Assembly: GCA_013398955.1 (NCBI GenBank)
Contig: VWPU01017787.1
Location: 1-64,000 of the forward strand
DNA: 64,000 bases
From: Callaeas wilsoni
Lineage: Eukaryota > Chordata > Aves > Passeriformes > Callaeidae
Direction of reading: 5' to 3'
The notes below the pieces were generated by a model, which saw only the letters and a list, made by a program, of their open reading frames with translations, searched no databases and was not told the DNA's origin. A program made the position numbers and the translations under genes. Shown here piece after piece: positions 23,936-36,892 of the stretch; the stretch's first letter is position 1; each line of letters opens with the position of its first letter.

Positions 23936-25342
23936 GCACTCAAGCAATAATCTTACTTCTCTAGCCAGCAGGTCAGTCAAATTTTATGGAGTATTCCTTA
24001 AGTGAAGAAGCATCAAGTGTTTGAGTATTTTATGGTTTTTACATAGTAAATGTGATTTTTAAAGATCCGTAAAAGGAGAGAGAGTGGTGTCTGAGGAACA
24101 TCACGCTAACCTTTCTTGCAAACAAGTTGCCTGTGCCTTGGCCCACCAGCGGTGCCTCAGCCTGGGTGGTGGGGACGTGACTATCACTGACTGCAACAGG
24201 TGGAGCACAGGGATGCTGGAGCAGAGTCTGAGAGCCTGGCCTAGATGGGTGACCACAGGGAGGAAGGGATGACCCAGATTTTACTCTCTTCAGTTTTAAG
24301 ATGCTTTTCCTAACTTCTAGGTGAAGTACTATTTATATTCCACAACTGTGTACCCTACTCTCCATTTCACACCCTGTTATCCCTTGGGAGAGGGAAGGAA
24401 CCACAGGCCTTGGTGGAAGCACCTTGTAGCAGCTCCAGGTCAGGACTCTAATAAAAAAGATAAACACATAATAACTCCAGGAGCTACCTTTGCTCTCCCC
24501 AGGAAAGAGGCATATGTTTATATGTCATATTCTCTTCCTGAGTTCATTTTTTTAAAATAAGCGTCAGAACCATGGGATTTCTTGTTTCCTTACAAATATG
24601 AAACATAGCACATAAAAACGCAGAGGTTTTAAAACAATGCACATTGTTTGCACGCTTCAGTTAATTTATACTGATCCTGTCCTGCAAGGAAAAATCTCAT
24701 TTTGCAGCCTTTTTCCACAGTGTTTAACTTTGATATAAATATGTGCAGTTCTCATGTTAGTTTTTTCCCCCTTAACCAGAAGCAGTTGGGTGGAACATAA
24801 ATTGATTTTTTAAAGACATAATATAATATTATCTGCTATTATACAATAAGAGAATTGGCTTGCATCTCCTGCATTTAGATTGGGACCATCTTACTGCCTC
24901 AGTGAGTCTATCCCACTGTGTGACCTGCATAGCTGTAATCATACCTTAGAGTCTTTGATTACAGTAAAAGCTGATGCTATCATGAAATTCCCTTTAATAC
25001 TTGTGTTTTGAGACTTGCTGAAATGATGCAATGTCCTTCTTATCTGAAGTGCATTATCTCAGTGTGTCTGTGAATCAGCATCATTAGATCTGCATGAGTT
25101 CATCCTTAAAAAGGATTAAAAAGTGTTCCCACTTCTGGGAATGGGGGACAAACAGTGCTAATAGCAATCTCAATTCTTTTAGGGTTTATGACTCCTGTCC
25201 TTGTTCTGCTTTTCCTTTCACTTAAGGTATTTAACATTTGAGAGTAAAAGTTGTCCGTAAGGATGGACAGAGATTTTTGGTACCCACTGCTGGTTTTCTG
25301 CAAGAAATTCTTCAAAATTCTTAGTGCAGAAGGGAGTCTAGA

Positions 25343-25371
25343 GTATATATATAGAGTACATATATATATAT
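25343..25371 (+). repeat. interrupted TA-rich microsatellite
   Basis: Two short (TA)n runs are separated by gagtaca: gtatatatatag and then tacatatatatatatt. Unit purity is low and the tract is short. Confidence 0.8.
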
Positions 25372-27261
25372 TTCCCCCTGGTCATTTCTTATCAAAACTG
25401 CTTAAATTGATTTACCTATATCTGCTGTCTGAATGTGCATGATGTGACTTCTATGGAAAGTAGCTTACCAAAAGGACATCAAAAGGAAAATAACATCTTC
25501 TATGCTATGTAAGTGCCATCAATAATTCTAGTTAAATGTATGCTGGAGTTTGTACTGAAACAAGACTTTGTTATTGTTGTTGTGTTTAATACAAATAGCT
25601 TAATTTATAATGTTTTTTTTTCTGTTAGAGAAAATTAATGTAATTCAGTTTCAAGTATGAATTGCATTTTGTCTTATTTCTCTGGGTAGAATTTTAAGGC
25701 CATATTACTTAATATGGCTTTTCCTGAAAAGAAAGAATCGTAACTTTTCAGTATTGTAGATCTTCTTTGAAAATAGCTCAACTTTTACTGCTCTTTGCAC
25801 TTGCCCCAGCATCCCAGAGCATGAAAAAAAGTTGTGTGGTCTTCTGTGATCAATGTCATGTGACATATAGAAAGGCTTTCTTTGTGAATGATAGGTTGAA
25901 ACAAATTTTATGCCCACATTTCAATTCATCATTACTGGTCACTCTGGATGAGCTCAGGAAGGAAAGTGTATATTATTCTTTACGTGAGCTCTAAAAGCTC
26001 TTGCCTATGTGAATCATATGAATAACTCTATGCTATTCTCTCACACTGATCAAGATAACAAAATACAATTTTCCCCTTGAAGCATTTTGATGGTATCTGT
26101 TTCCTCTGACCAACATTTTTTCTTATGCTCTTTTACTTCTATTGCTGGTTGGAGTTTTGACTTTCAAAAGTATTAGAGCTCTAGAATTTTTCTGAAAATT
26201 AGAATTTTTCAAAAGTATTGCTACTAGTGTCAATTTTTCAAGTAATCAAAAAAGAAATCAAACATAACAATATTTTGTCAGAATTCATATGACTATGTTA
26301 TACCATCAATACATGTGCATCAGCCAGAATGTTAAGAGCTAGACATGGTCATCAATATCACTCGGTTTCAAATCCGGATTTCACATAAACACTGTAATTA
26401 ATGTGTATTTAATCTATTCTGAAATAATTTAAAAGATTAAAAAAAACAATCAAAGAGAAAAAGACTTTTGGCTATAAGTCTAGACATACATTTTGGTTCA
26501 AGTATAGTTTTTCTCAAAATCAAGTTATACCTGATCGAATTTGGTACCTCAACATTTGCTGTTTGATATTATCACGTGTAATCTCATCCACATTACTTTG
26601 AGACCGATAATGTCACTTGTCTGGACTGACTGATACTGTAGTGGAAATCCAATGAAACTACTTGTGGAAGCTGTTCAGAAAGCAAAAACTGCGCTTGCAG
26701 TGAGTATGAAACATCACAGATACTGAATATATTGATACATGCATACAGTGACATGCTTATCTTTTCTGAGTTTTGCATCAGTTCTGCTACCACTCAGGAT
26801 TTTTTCCTTGCTAAACAATAAAAATAAATAAGAAAAATATAACCACGCCAGTGAGAAATTTTATTGTACAAGGTATGCACGTCTTATGAGTGGGGTTACA
26901 TGCACATGGAAAATGAAGAAAAGATCTGAAAACAATCCTTGCATTAACTACAGTCCCTTGCTCCTTCAAAAACAGTGATCAAGCTGCTAATGCTGTATGA
27001 ATACAACCTTCTAGGATCACCAGTACTTTATTTTGTGGCTATTTATATTTCTAAGTCACTTCTTTTTCATATTCAGCTGTGATCTTCTTGGGGCAGAAAT
27101 CATCTTTTTGTTCTATATTTGAATAGAGCTGTGCTCTGTGATAAGATCTCTGTGCACTGGTACATAAAAATAGCAATGTTACAAGGCACTTTGAAGCTAA
27201 CAAGATCAAAAATGGCATTATGAATGCTCTAGATTTCTTGGTAAGGAGTGGTTATTGATAC

Positions 27262-27372
27262 AGGCTCAGACAACCATGCCCTGGCTCTTTAGCATTTTAT
27301 CTGGGAACTACCACAGCAAGAACAGCTTTCAAGAACCACCTCTTTAGAAGAAAGGAGAATCTGGTGCTACGA
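27262..27372 (+). pseudogene. possible LINE (L2-group) ORF2 C-terminal relic
   Basis: On the plus strand one frame reads TARTAFKNHLFRRKENLV, which resembles the end of L2/CR1-group ORF2 proteins, where a 'LWN-LP-----(S/T)(A/L)--FK--LK--LF' pattern is typical. In the neighbouring frame just upstream the words HFIWELPQQEQ resemble the LWNxLP part, so at least one frameshift would separate the two halves; an in-frame stop is also present. Only about 35 residues are comparable, so this could be coincidence. If real it is a very old, inert LINE fragment. Confidence 0.3.
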
Positions 27373-27379
27373 GACCTTT

Positions 27380-30300
27380 CAAAAAGTCTGAGGGACAGAT
27401 ACTGAAACCTTCAGTGCCGTTAAACAGGACTGGATTTTACATCTGATCTCATTTCTTCTGTTGGAAATGAGATCTCACTGCTGGCAACGTTCCTGTCTAG
27501 TGAACTCGTCTAGAAAGAGAAGTGGAACTGGGTCCTGATCCACAGGGGCTGTCAGTGCCATTGTGCACATCCCTTCCCCTCCAAGACACTAGAAAACACT
27601 ATAACCTGCTTGTCTTACTGACCACACAGCAAACCCAGACAACAGGGAAAGGGAACGGACATTTAAAGTTTCTAGGGAAAAAAAGGGATTTGTTTTAAAA
27701 CATAACAGTACAAAAAGCTATTAAAAGGCACAACTTTGTTTTTATACTTCCCCCTTGTAATAGTGCAGTTATCAGCTCATTGACTGAATAAACTGAAGGA
27801 AACTTCTGTGGGAGTTTTCAGTGAGTAACACAAAGGTTTTTACTCTTCCTTCAAGAATCTATATTATTCATTTCAGGGCCTTACTAAATCAGGTGTTTAA
27901 ACTCTGTCATGCTATATAAACATGATATGAGAAAAAATAATTGCTTATTATAATATAGTCTAGCTAAAATTAGACACTGATCCTTCAGTATCTATTTAGC
28001 ATAGATTAATTTTTAAGAACTGTTTTCAAGTTGATGTTAAATGGCAATAAGAACAAAATGTCATTTCCAGAACAAGTATTACAAATGTAAGGCCATGTAT
28101 TTAATATTTCTAGATTTGCATTTTCTGTATTTAAATAGTGCATAGATTCTGCAAGGGTCCCGAAAACGGATGCTGTGTTGCTGCTTTTAATTAAAGAAAA
28201 CCCCAAAGCACAATGACTCTAGAGTTCTTACCCAAGTAAATCAGAAAGGCACAAGAGATAAGTGGTATTTGCAAAAATTCAATGTGAGAAAAATGTTGAT
28301 TAATTGAAGACAAACTTCCTCTAGGAATTTGAATGGTTTTGATAGTCTTTTTATTTGAAAGACTATGTAAAAGCGATGGCATTGTACAGTAGTCATCAGT
28401 TGGAATATCCATCTGGCAAGTGAGAAAACATCATAGAAAGAAGCTGAACTTGCAAGTGGATAACTTACCACAGGTAGTGTCCAGAGTTATTCTGTTTAAA
28501 GGGAATTGTTTCTAACTGCACAATCCTTGCCTCCTCCCCTTCAGCAGTCAGCTACCATTAGAATTAGTTGTAGATACAGAGCAGGCAATTGCCTGGTTAT
28601 GGAAAATATCACAGCTTCCTCTGCAAAATACAGACAAAAAACACCATGTTGCAGCTATGTTCAGGGACTGTCAGAAAGTGTATTAGCCCCAAAAGAATAT
28701 CTGGGTTAATTTCAACTTACACAACTGAACTGACTGAACAAAGAAACATCAAACTGCAACATCCCTAAAGCAGTGGTTTTTTTCCTCAAGAAATCTATGC
28801 TGTCAAATTCGAATTAATTCATAGACAGACAAAAAGTAGCCTCATGATAATGGTGGATAAGAGATATAACATGTTAGGAAACCGGTCATGTACAACACCA
28901 GAAAGAGCTCAAAACACCTAAGGACAGAGGAATTGCAAATGTCCAAGGAAAATCTCTTTAACTTTTGTGAAGTCTGTCAAAATATCTTTCTACTAGTATC
29001 ACTCTCTTGCTCTCACTCATTCCAAGACTGTGAGGAGTCCTTCTAAGGGCTTACTTTTTTGCTGCGCTAGAGTCCACGGTAGGGAAAGACTCAGGTATGT
29101 GCTTGTGTCCTGGACTGTTCTGAGATTATTGAAATCCCTACTTGTGTGGCAACAGTGCTGCATTCTAGTGGACCTCTGTATTGCTACAGCTGGGGTTCCA
29201 GGCAGGTGGGACATGCCAAACCGAGGGACTTTACCTGACAGACAGGCATGAATGCTTTACAACAGTCCATGGACTTTAACTCTTCAGAATGGAAAGAACA
29301 TCCATCTGCCTAACACCCTTCTGGCTGTGAGTTATTCTGAAAGTGGCAGAAGGTTTGGTAATCAAAAGTGAGTAATGCTCTACTGTTAACAAACAGACAT
29401 ATAGGAATTGCACGTTTAACTCAAAAACATATAGCTCTTCTTCATTGTTATGCTTCTCTCAAAAAGCACTGATATTTTTCAGGTGCCCCCTTGTCCTGAA
29501 ACAAACTCCTCTGAAGCCAAACAGAAAAACAAGCAGAAAGAAGTCTGTACTGATGCTAGTCTTAGTATTGAAGAAACTATCTAAATAGGGTTATTTTCTA
29601 TGTTCAGTCAGAAAGAAGAAGCTGTTTTTCTACAGCTTGTTTCCTTCTCAATATCTAATCCATTGGTAAAAAGGGCTGAAAACATCCAAAAGGATCACTT
29701 TGCCAGTCTCCTCAGGGGATAATGAATGTTCAAGTATTTCACCCTCCATGATGTAAGCTGTGATAGAAGAAGGAGTTGTTCCATGGTGCTTTTGTGCCTT
29801 GGCTGCCTTCTCTTTCCCTCTGCTCTGCTCCGTCCTCCTGCGTGTTCGCTGCAGCTTCATCAGCAGCTTAAGCAGTGGAGAGCTTGGCAGGCTTCAGGAA
29901 AAGAGCTGAGCTCCCCCACCAACACCACTTTCCATGGTCACAAGTTCACGAGCACTGCTAGAGTTTCAGACTTAGAACCAAATGTCTGTGGGACTTAAAA
30001 ACAATTTCCCTGTCTGACTCTGCCGGCTGCTCCCACTCATTGATTTATGCTTGTGATGCTTGGAGCTGTGGCATAAATCTGGTTATGTAATAGAAACTTG
30101 ATAACAGAGAAAGTCAATACAGGAGGGCAATAGAGCTGAAATTACACACTGGCACTACTTTTATTAACCCTTTCTTAGTTCACCTTAACTGCTTCTCACA
30201 GACAACTTGTCTGAATTTAAGAAAACTACTTTCTCGGTACTTACAGCAACACTAGATCGACAATTCTTCCCTCTATCTTGTTGGACCCAAGCAGAATAAT

Positions 30301-31085
30301 TTTGTAGAAACATCATCCTTTTGGCAACAAAAAGCTTTTTATATCTTTTCTTCAGTTAGTCATATAATGAAAAATGACTATTTCTTTCACATCAGGCAGA
30401 ATTTCTTTATAAACAAATTATTTAAACAAACCTAGATAGTTCATATTTCAGAGTGTTTCCGGCTTGGGCAGGTTTTCTGAGGAAAGTTTCTTTACCAGAT
30501 TGTTTGTTTGTTTGATTGATTTTTGTGGCACTTGATTAATTTCTTAGCCACAATTTCACAGCTGAGCCGCAGGATCTGTGAAAGCAGGAGGCTTGGCAGG
30601 TCCACAGAAGAACTTCTGACTGCTACAGTCTGCATCATTCCTCATTTTAAGGAATAAAGGAAGATTAAGGTTGCAGTCTTTCAAACCATTCATACATGAA
30701 ACTTCCCCTTTATGTTCTCATAATCTGATTCCTGCTGTTATTAGAAACCCTGTTGTTATTAGAAACTCATTTATCACAGATCTTTTTATTCATGGCTTCA
30801 TTATTTGAAGTCCTGATGGTGATACAATTTCAGTTTTTCTTTTTCTTTGACTGAAGCTAAGGGATTTGCATATTTGATATGTGGGATTTAAGAAGAAACA
30901 TGGAGATGAATATGAATAAAATCATTATCTGTTCTCCAAGGTGAGCTTTGCTGCTCATGAATATAAGTAAAAAGTGTTTGATTTTAAATGCATATGTTCT
31001 TTATAAAATTCTGGTAATAACATGATCCTTCTGTTACTCAACATAAGATGACCTGAACCATCAATACTGAAATATATGTGAAAAA
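27380..31085. other. unique DNA, no gene identified
   Basis: No recognisable exon or element. A short imperfect tandem pair around 30,732-30,767 (units ending gttattagaaac) is visible. The mixed-strand frames near 29,030-29,250 and 29,650-30,000 fit no family I know. Confidence 0.5.
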
Positions 31086-31099
31086 CATTAACAGAGTTG

Positions 31100-31548
31100 A
31101 TATAAAACAATATTTCATTAGTGTCCCAAGAGCAGTATTAGGAAATATGAAGCTAAGACTGTTACGAAAACTTGTCTGGAAATGATTACTTGAGGACTGG
31201 AGGAAGGCTAAAAATCCCACTTCGTCCAGGTGCTCCTGAAGTTGCTTAGCAACTGCCTCCTTAATCACGTTCTCCAAAAAGGGAGGTTTGACAGAGGCTA
31301 GTAATTAGACGTTTTTTTGAGGAAGGTCAAGACCTCAGCCTACTGTAGGCAGGATGTCATTTTGCCCTTCAAATAGAGGTGTTAATGAAATGCCCATCCA
31401 CTGGGAAAGTGCTTCCTCACTGACTTTCACAAGCCCTGTGGTTTCCTCACTGGTGCTCTTCATCTGCTCCTGGGACAAGGCACTGCCAAAATCAGCCCTG
31501 GGTGTGCTCATGACCTCTTGTTCTGATGTCCCTGGTTCATAACTGACA
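31100..31548 (-). pseudogene. ancient LINE ORF2 reverse-transcriptase relic (L2/CR1 group)
   Basis: On the minus strand, reading from 31,548 down, the translation contains EALSQWMGISLTPLFEG, then after a stop SNY*PLSNLPF, then in a shifted frame VIKEAVAKQLQEHLDEVGF and further on ALGTLMK. This is the order found at the start of the reverse-transcriptase domain of L2/CR1-group LINEs: the pre-RT helix, NYRPVSNLPFLSKVLE, then QLQEHLD-FQSGF and TALV. Several stops and at least one frameshift are present, and the catalytic segment further downstream is not recognisable, so it is dead. The order of motifs makes chance unlikely. A second LINE coding relic lies upstream on the same strand at 31,910-32,200 and may belong to the same insertion. 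Confidence 0.75.
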
Positions 31549-31909
31549 GCTTCAGATATGAATGATTTTGCCCATCAAAAATATGAAGACAAATTCACTA
31601 ATTTCCTGTGGCACAGACCAAGAACTGATAGGGAACTCAAGCCTCCTTATTAAATTTGCCAAGCAGCTTTTAACTGTGTGCATCACAAATGCAAATAAGT
31701 ATTCAGACAGAAATTTGCAGTAAAAGAATTATAGTGAAGTACATCAGGAAATGTGATTATTTGGGGCGGGGGTATTAACACTTTGGGAAAGAGTTTCCTA
31801 TCATCACAAGCAATCCCAAACTGTAATTTTACTCATAAAAATACAAATATAATCTTGGTTCCCATGGACATTAAAAAATGAAGTCCTCTTCAGTAGCTGG
31901 AGAAGATTG

Positions 31910-32200
31910 AGGGAAAGGTGACACTGAGTTCCTTGGCCTTATCGGCCTCCCTTGGCACAGAATCATCATTATCCTTCAGCAGCAGTTCAATGTATTCCTC
32001 GTTCCGTCTTTTACTAGCAATGTACAGACTCTTCTTATTGTGTACCTATGAAATCTCAAGTCCAGCTGAGCTCTGGCATTCCTGGTACCTCCCTACATGT
32101 GCAGGCAACTTTACTGAATTCTTCCTTGGCACTGTGTCCTTCCTTCTCCCTCTTGCTTTTTTGCACTGCTTCTCACTAGATATGGACAAACCTCCTTAGC
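31910..32200 (-). pseudogene. LINE ORF2 linker relic (CR1 type), minus strand
   Basis: On the minus strand one frame gives VHNKKSLYIASKRRNEEYIE followed by LLLKDNDDSV and EADKAKELSVTF. This corresponds to the CR1 ORF2 region between endonuclease and reverse transcriptase, known from the pattern 'vk.NKK.FYkYi.sKRk..EnigpLl...g.lv..d.eKAevLn.fFasvF'. The preceding residues (YQECQSSAGLEI) fit the 'AKA-LELNLARD' part loosely. A stop interrupts just before VHNKK. Its distance to the RT relic at 31,100-31,548 is about what ORF2 would predict, so the two are probably pieces of one old element of about 1.1 kb with a poorly preserved middle. Confidence 0.7.
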
Positions 32201-32432
32201 AGGTCCAGAAAGGGACACCAAGTTAGTCTGACCAGGCTAATCTTAGCAATACACCATGTATCTGCTCATTAATGAGTCTCTTAAAAATTGTATTTGTTGT
32301 TAGTTGTGGGTGCTATTCTGTATTCCTTTTTCTCTTTCTGCACCTTGTTTAAAAATCTAACTCACTTTGTAATAGGGAATTTTTTTCTTTGTTCCACTTC
32401 TGCTTAAGACAGCATAAAAGCGTTTAAAAATT

Positions 32433-32449
32433 TTATTTATTTATTTATT
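32433..32449 (+). repeat. short (TTTA)n run
   Basis: About four copies of the tetranucleotide, ending attcatt. Short and partly degenerate. Confidence 0.8.
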
Positions 32450-34356
32450 CATTACAAAGTAACACTTCTTTCTGAGTCACTTGTAATATATTAGAAGTTT
32501 TCCTTTCTTGAGTTTAAATGTACTACAGACATCTCTTTTTACATGCGTACTGGAAGGGCTTTCAGAATGTTGCAGAATATTACTGATTTATCTCTAGACT
32601 TTAGCAAAGGCACTTTCCAGTTTATTTGAGGCCTTAAACTTCCTTATATTTCTCATGCTGCAAATATATTTGTTCTTCATCCCTCTCTCCAAGTCTTCAG
32701 TTTTTCATTTCATTTAGATAAATATATATTTTTTAAATACTTGTGTAATCTAGATGAGAAATGTATTTTACCTTGTGCAACATTATAGTAGAAACTAGAA
32801 TATTTGTAACAGTGTGCAAAGTAATGCCCAAATCTGACAAAACTGAACTAAAATGTGGTTTTCAAAGTCATACCTGCTTGGACTTTTTAAACTTCATACA
32901 TGTGTTTATCCTGATCATACATAGAAAATAATAAAAATAACCAATAGATATAAACCTATCATTGTTTATTGCGACACACTCCTCATGTTTAAATACTTTC
33001 TCACTTCTCTAAATCAATGACTGATCTCATTTCCAATGCCTGGAAATGAGATAGACCTGCAAGATGCTCTTCATTATCATTACTTTTAATATTGCTACTC
33101 ATTCCAGATTGTAAAGCCCCTTGAAGAAGATAAGCATTCTATTTTTTTTAAGGAGAGATATTGTTTTGCAGCAAAGTCAGAATCTACAGCTAGAGCTCTA
33201 AGAAACCTGTCTTGCAATGCAGACAAAAACCTTGAAAGCTGTTTTGGAAGGGTGGTTCCATCACCTCAATCAGAACAACAATTCTCAAAACTTATGAAGG
33301 GAAGGTTTCAATGAAAAGTGAATGTTTCAATGCTTTGTGTGATTTAGAATATAATTGTTTACATTAAATTAAAAAGTCCTCTATGTGCATTGGTGTATCA
33401 TTGCACAGTACTAACTCATTTGATGTGTACAATTAAAGCTAATCAAAATGCCAGTTCAATTAATCAACAGAGGAAATAATATGCACTCTAATCAGAGTTC
33501 TTTACAGAAAATGTTTGTTGTTGTTTGTGCTGGTGTTCAGGATATTTTGAATGCAGGTTGATTTTATAGGTTTGTAGAGTAAGACTTTTTGTTGTTAAAG
33601 TAAAAATTATTGTATATCCCTTTTTCTTCTTTTCTGTTTGTTATATTTCCTGCTACCCCAAAATGCTCTATTAATTTATTTGGAACATTTGAAAAAAAAA
33701 ATTAATTTTTTCCTAGGAAAGTACTAAGCTTATGACAGAATCTTGTAAATTTGAAACTGAGAGAGGCACAGAACAGTAGAGCAAACAACGCTCAGAATGT
33801 TTTATCCACTCACTAATGATTAAGAAAACAGTCAAAGAAACCAAATAAACAGCTATCTTAATTAATTTCTTTTCTGTCCTTTCAAGTACTGGAAATATTT
33901 TAAGTTCATTGCAAGGACTACAGTCGTAGGTTATGGCTGAGGATTCCATCTGGGTGTAAGAATTTATGGGTAGTTAAGAGAAAAATAAGTAGGGAAAAGA
34001 CACTGTACATTTATCATCTACTCACCCTCATCAGAAAAAGATATAGACAGATATTTTCCTATGCATCTTTCCTCCTCTCAATGTCTCCCTTAAAATGGCC
34101 AATAGTATAATTTTTCCTAGGACTTAATGGTATTTCCAGTGCCTGCTGGAGACAGAGGAGTTTCCTATGAATGACCACAGCCTTTTGCAAATCTCAGGCA
34201 GTTTGTAGACCGCTTTGTGAGGGGGTTTCTGTCTGTTCTTCAAGGAAGGTGGCTGGATGGAACTGACATTTTTGCATTTAAGGTTTGTGCATTAAATCAT
34301 GTACCATTGCATCAGTAACATACCCATTGTCACGAGTGCTCACATGGATAAGGATC

Positions 34357-34392
34357 ATTCATTCATTCATTCATTCATTCATTCATTCATTC
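34357..34392 (+). repeat. (ATTC)9 tetranucleotide microsatellite
   Basis: Nine perfect, uninterrupted copies of ATTC. A frame through it encodes a repeated Ser-Phe-Ile-His pattern, but this is a by-product of the repeat. It is the longest perfect microsatellite in the window and a likely polymorphic marker. Confidence 0.97.
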
Positions 34393-35444
34393 CTGCCAGT
34401 GAAGGCGTGATACTCAAAAATGGCAGGCACCTGTCAAGGTGGGCTTTCCGTTTTAAACTTCAACATTTCCAAGGTGCTTAAAGTGTGTGAGCTCACTCAC
34501 TGCAGTTCTCACCCCACAGAACTTGGGCTGTCTGCATGGCTGTGAGACAAAAATGAGGTAAGGCCTTTGGGTTACTTTCTGGAGATGTCTTTTTATCTAC
34601 ATTGACTGAAGGCCTGAGAATCTCTGAAACAGGTGCCCTGGTCTGCCTTGTTGACATTCATAATCCATTAGAGTATTTAACTTAACCTCCTACCATTAAA
34701 AATACAGTTTTGAACCTCCTAGTCTTAGACACTGTTGCTTGCACTTGGATTATTCTTAAAGAATTTAGGAACTAGTACTTAGTACACTACAACCACGTTG
34801 GTTTTCTTCATTACGATCATCAGTAGGCAGAGCTATCAGCTTCAGGAGGTACTCTTTCATTATAATAATCTAATCAAGACATACACAAAACTCTGCAGGC
34901 TAAAAAAGTAAAATCTGCCTTTTATTATCCTTGCTTTTCAAAGTATGATGTACATGTAATCAGTTTTGTTAATAATTGTAAGGGATTTTGTTGGATAACA
35001 TGTTTACCAGTAATAATTAATAATAGATCATAATTTTGATTATGAATATGATAATAATTTCCAAGATATAATCAATTGTCATGAAATAATGGGAATATTG
35101 TAAGTATACATCTACATTGGTATATATTTTGTAATGAGTATCTGTGAAACTTCAGAAGTCTTATATTTTCCATTCCATCATTTTTTTTAACTTCATTTAT
35201 GGAGAAGTAGTGTATTCCAATTATCTGATAATTATTACTCTTACACAGAAAATTGTATATTGAAACCTATATTCTTTATCTTTTATACAAAGTTAAGACT
35301 ATCCAAAATTGTTCCTTTCATTTGTTTGAGAGTTACTTTTGTGGGCTAAGTTGCTTTGCGGTATCCTAGAGTACAAATTACTAGTGGATTCGTTGTTCTT
35401 TATTAAAGGGTTGATTACTGAGATAAGAAGTTTATTGTATAAAG

Positions 35445-35640
35445 AGAATATGCATATGATCAGACAGTACTAACTGGATGACAATCAAATGCATAATGTC
35501 GTCTGCCCTCTTGTGACTTTTTATGCATCCATAGGTTTTTTCAAAGGAACGCTTAACAGCGTGATTAACTTTATATGTGCCCGGAATCCAGTGATGTTAA
35601 TGAAATCAAATATGGATGGAAATCCACTGTATTCAAGCAC
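35445..35640. promoter_or_regulatory. conserved-looking non-coding patch
   Basis: A stretch of high complexity within AT-rich DNA, with unbroken balanced words such as gcataatgtcgtctgccctc and cgcttaacagcgtgattaac and repeated TGCAT/ATGCAT words (tatgcatatgatc, aaatgcataatg, tttatgcatcc) of the type bound by POU-class factors. No frame across it is convincing. This texture is typical of vertebrate conserved non-coding enhancers, but conservation cannot be judged from one sequence. Confidence 0.2.
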
Positions 35641-35644
35641 ACAG

Positions 35645-36890
35645 AACTTAATGCAATGGGTAAGGTAGTTATTGCTGACTTACTGGAAGAAGTACAACAG
35701 ATCTAAAGTGTAAAAGCAGCTAAATAAAAGAAAGTTAAAGAAAGCTAAAAAAGAGAAAGAACAGAAGACAGGCCAATGTTGCAGACACAATGAAAAGGCA
35801 ACAAAAAGCGGTACACATTGTGTTCACCTCTTTAAACTTCCTCAGCTCTTAATAGCAGAACTATATGCTCCACACCATCTGCCAGCTGTGAACAGAAAGA
35901 AAATCACACATACAGGTAATGTAAAATACAATCTAATTAGTGTACTAAAGCTTAATATATTTGAGATTTTTTTTTGTAAATATAAAAACAATTATAATGG
36001 GACAAATCTATTCCCGTGACAATATAATGAAGAGGCTTATGCTTCTGTAATGAAATGTTTCATTATTCTGCATCATGCCTTACTGAATATATTATATAGT
36101 CTCATGTACAGCAATTAAAATGGTAATATACAGGAGCAGACACACAGAATCTGAATCACTATAGAGCACTGAGCAGACTACTGAGATTTACAAACTTCTT
36201 CATGGAACTGTCACTCTGAGATGTGGCTTGGTCAACATTTGTGGCTTTAGATAGCTCTCTTCAACAACAAGCAGTAAAACCTTTGCAATATATCAAACAG
36301 TAATTGTTTCTTCAAATTAAAGAAAAAAGATGTGTAGCAAATCCCTTTCATGTATAAGCAAACACATTATTTTCCCAGCACTCAGGCCATCCACTCTACA
36401 GTTTTGTGGACAGAACTACAAATCCACATCAAGGAAGCAGCAGTGATGCAGAACAGACATGGAAAGCAGAAAATTTTCTTGCATTACTTGCAAGCATAAA
36501 AGCATGGTTTTGAAGAATCAGTTTCTTATCTCTGGCCATTCAGGAATGATGAGACACCCTGTGGGAGCCAGCCAACAGAGACCTCAAGGAGGAGGGCTCT
36601 GTCTAAGAAGGTTTCAGTCTCCATGATAAGCATTACCATTCACACACTGTTTTAGGAGATCAGCATGAGATTACAAGGGCTCCCCTTTTGAGTGGTGGTC
36701 CAGTGCAGTTTTTTGATACTTTTGAGAAGGTAGCTTTCCCCTGAACATTTGTGTAATATTTAAGTTCAGTTCTTTGAGAGTGGCAAACCCCAGCTACAAC
36801 TACTGTAGAGAAGAAGCTACTCGTAGCCCTTTGTTTTAGATGCAATGTACCCTTGCTGTCAATTAAAGATAGTGACTATCACCTAGCTAG
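35645..36890. other. unique DNA, no gene seen
   Basis: Purine-rich in places (35,700-35,830). No recognisable exon, element or RNA gene. Confidence 0.5.
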
Positions 36891-36892
36891 GA

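Larger units (their letters stand above)
17290..27255. other. long unique stretch, no gene identified
   Basis: About 10 kb of mainly AT-rich DNA. It contains an (ATCT)n microsatellite, a 17-base A run and a TA-rich patch, each listed separately. Modestly GC-richer spots occur at about 19,910-20,100, 20,870-21,010, 21,395-21,605 and 24,085-24,270. Their open frames on both strands look like products of composition and match no family I know. No transposon end is visible. Confidence 0.5.
32210..35430. other. AT-rich unique DNA with simple repeats
   Basis: No gene-like frame is supported. A (TTTA)n run lies at about 32,433-32,449 and the (ATTC)9 microsatellite at 34,357. Otherwise nothing is recognisable. 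Confidence 0.55.
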
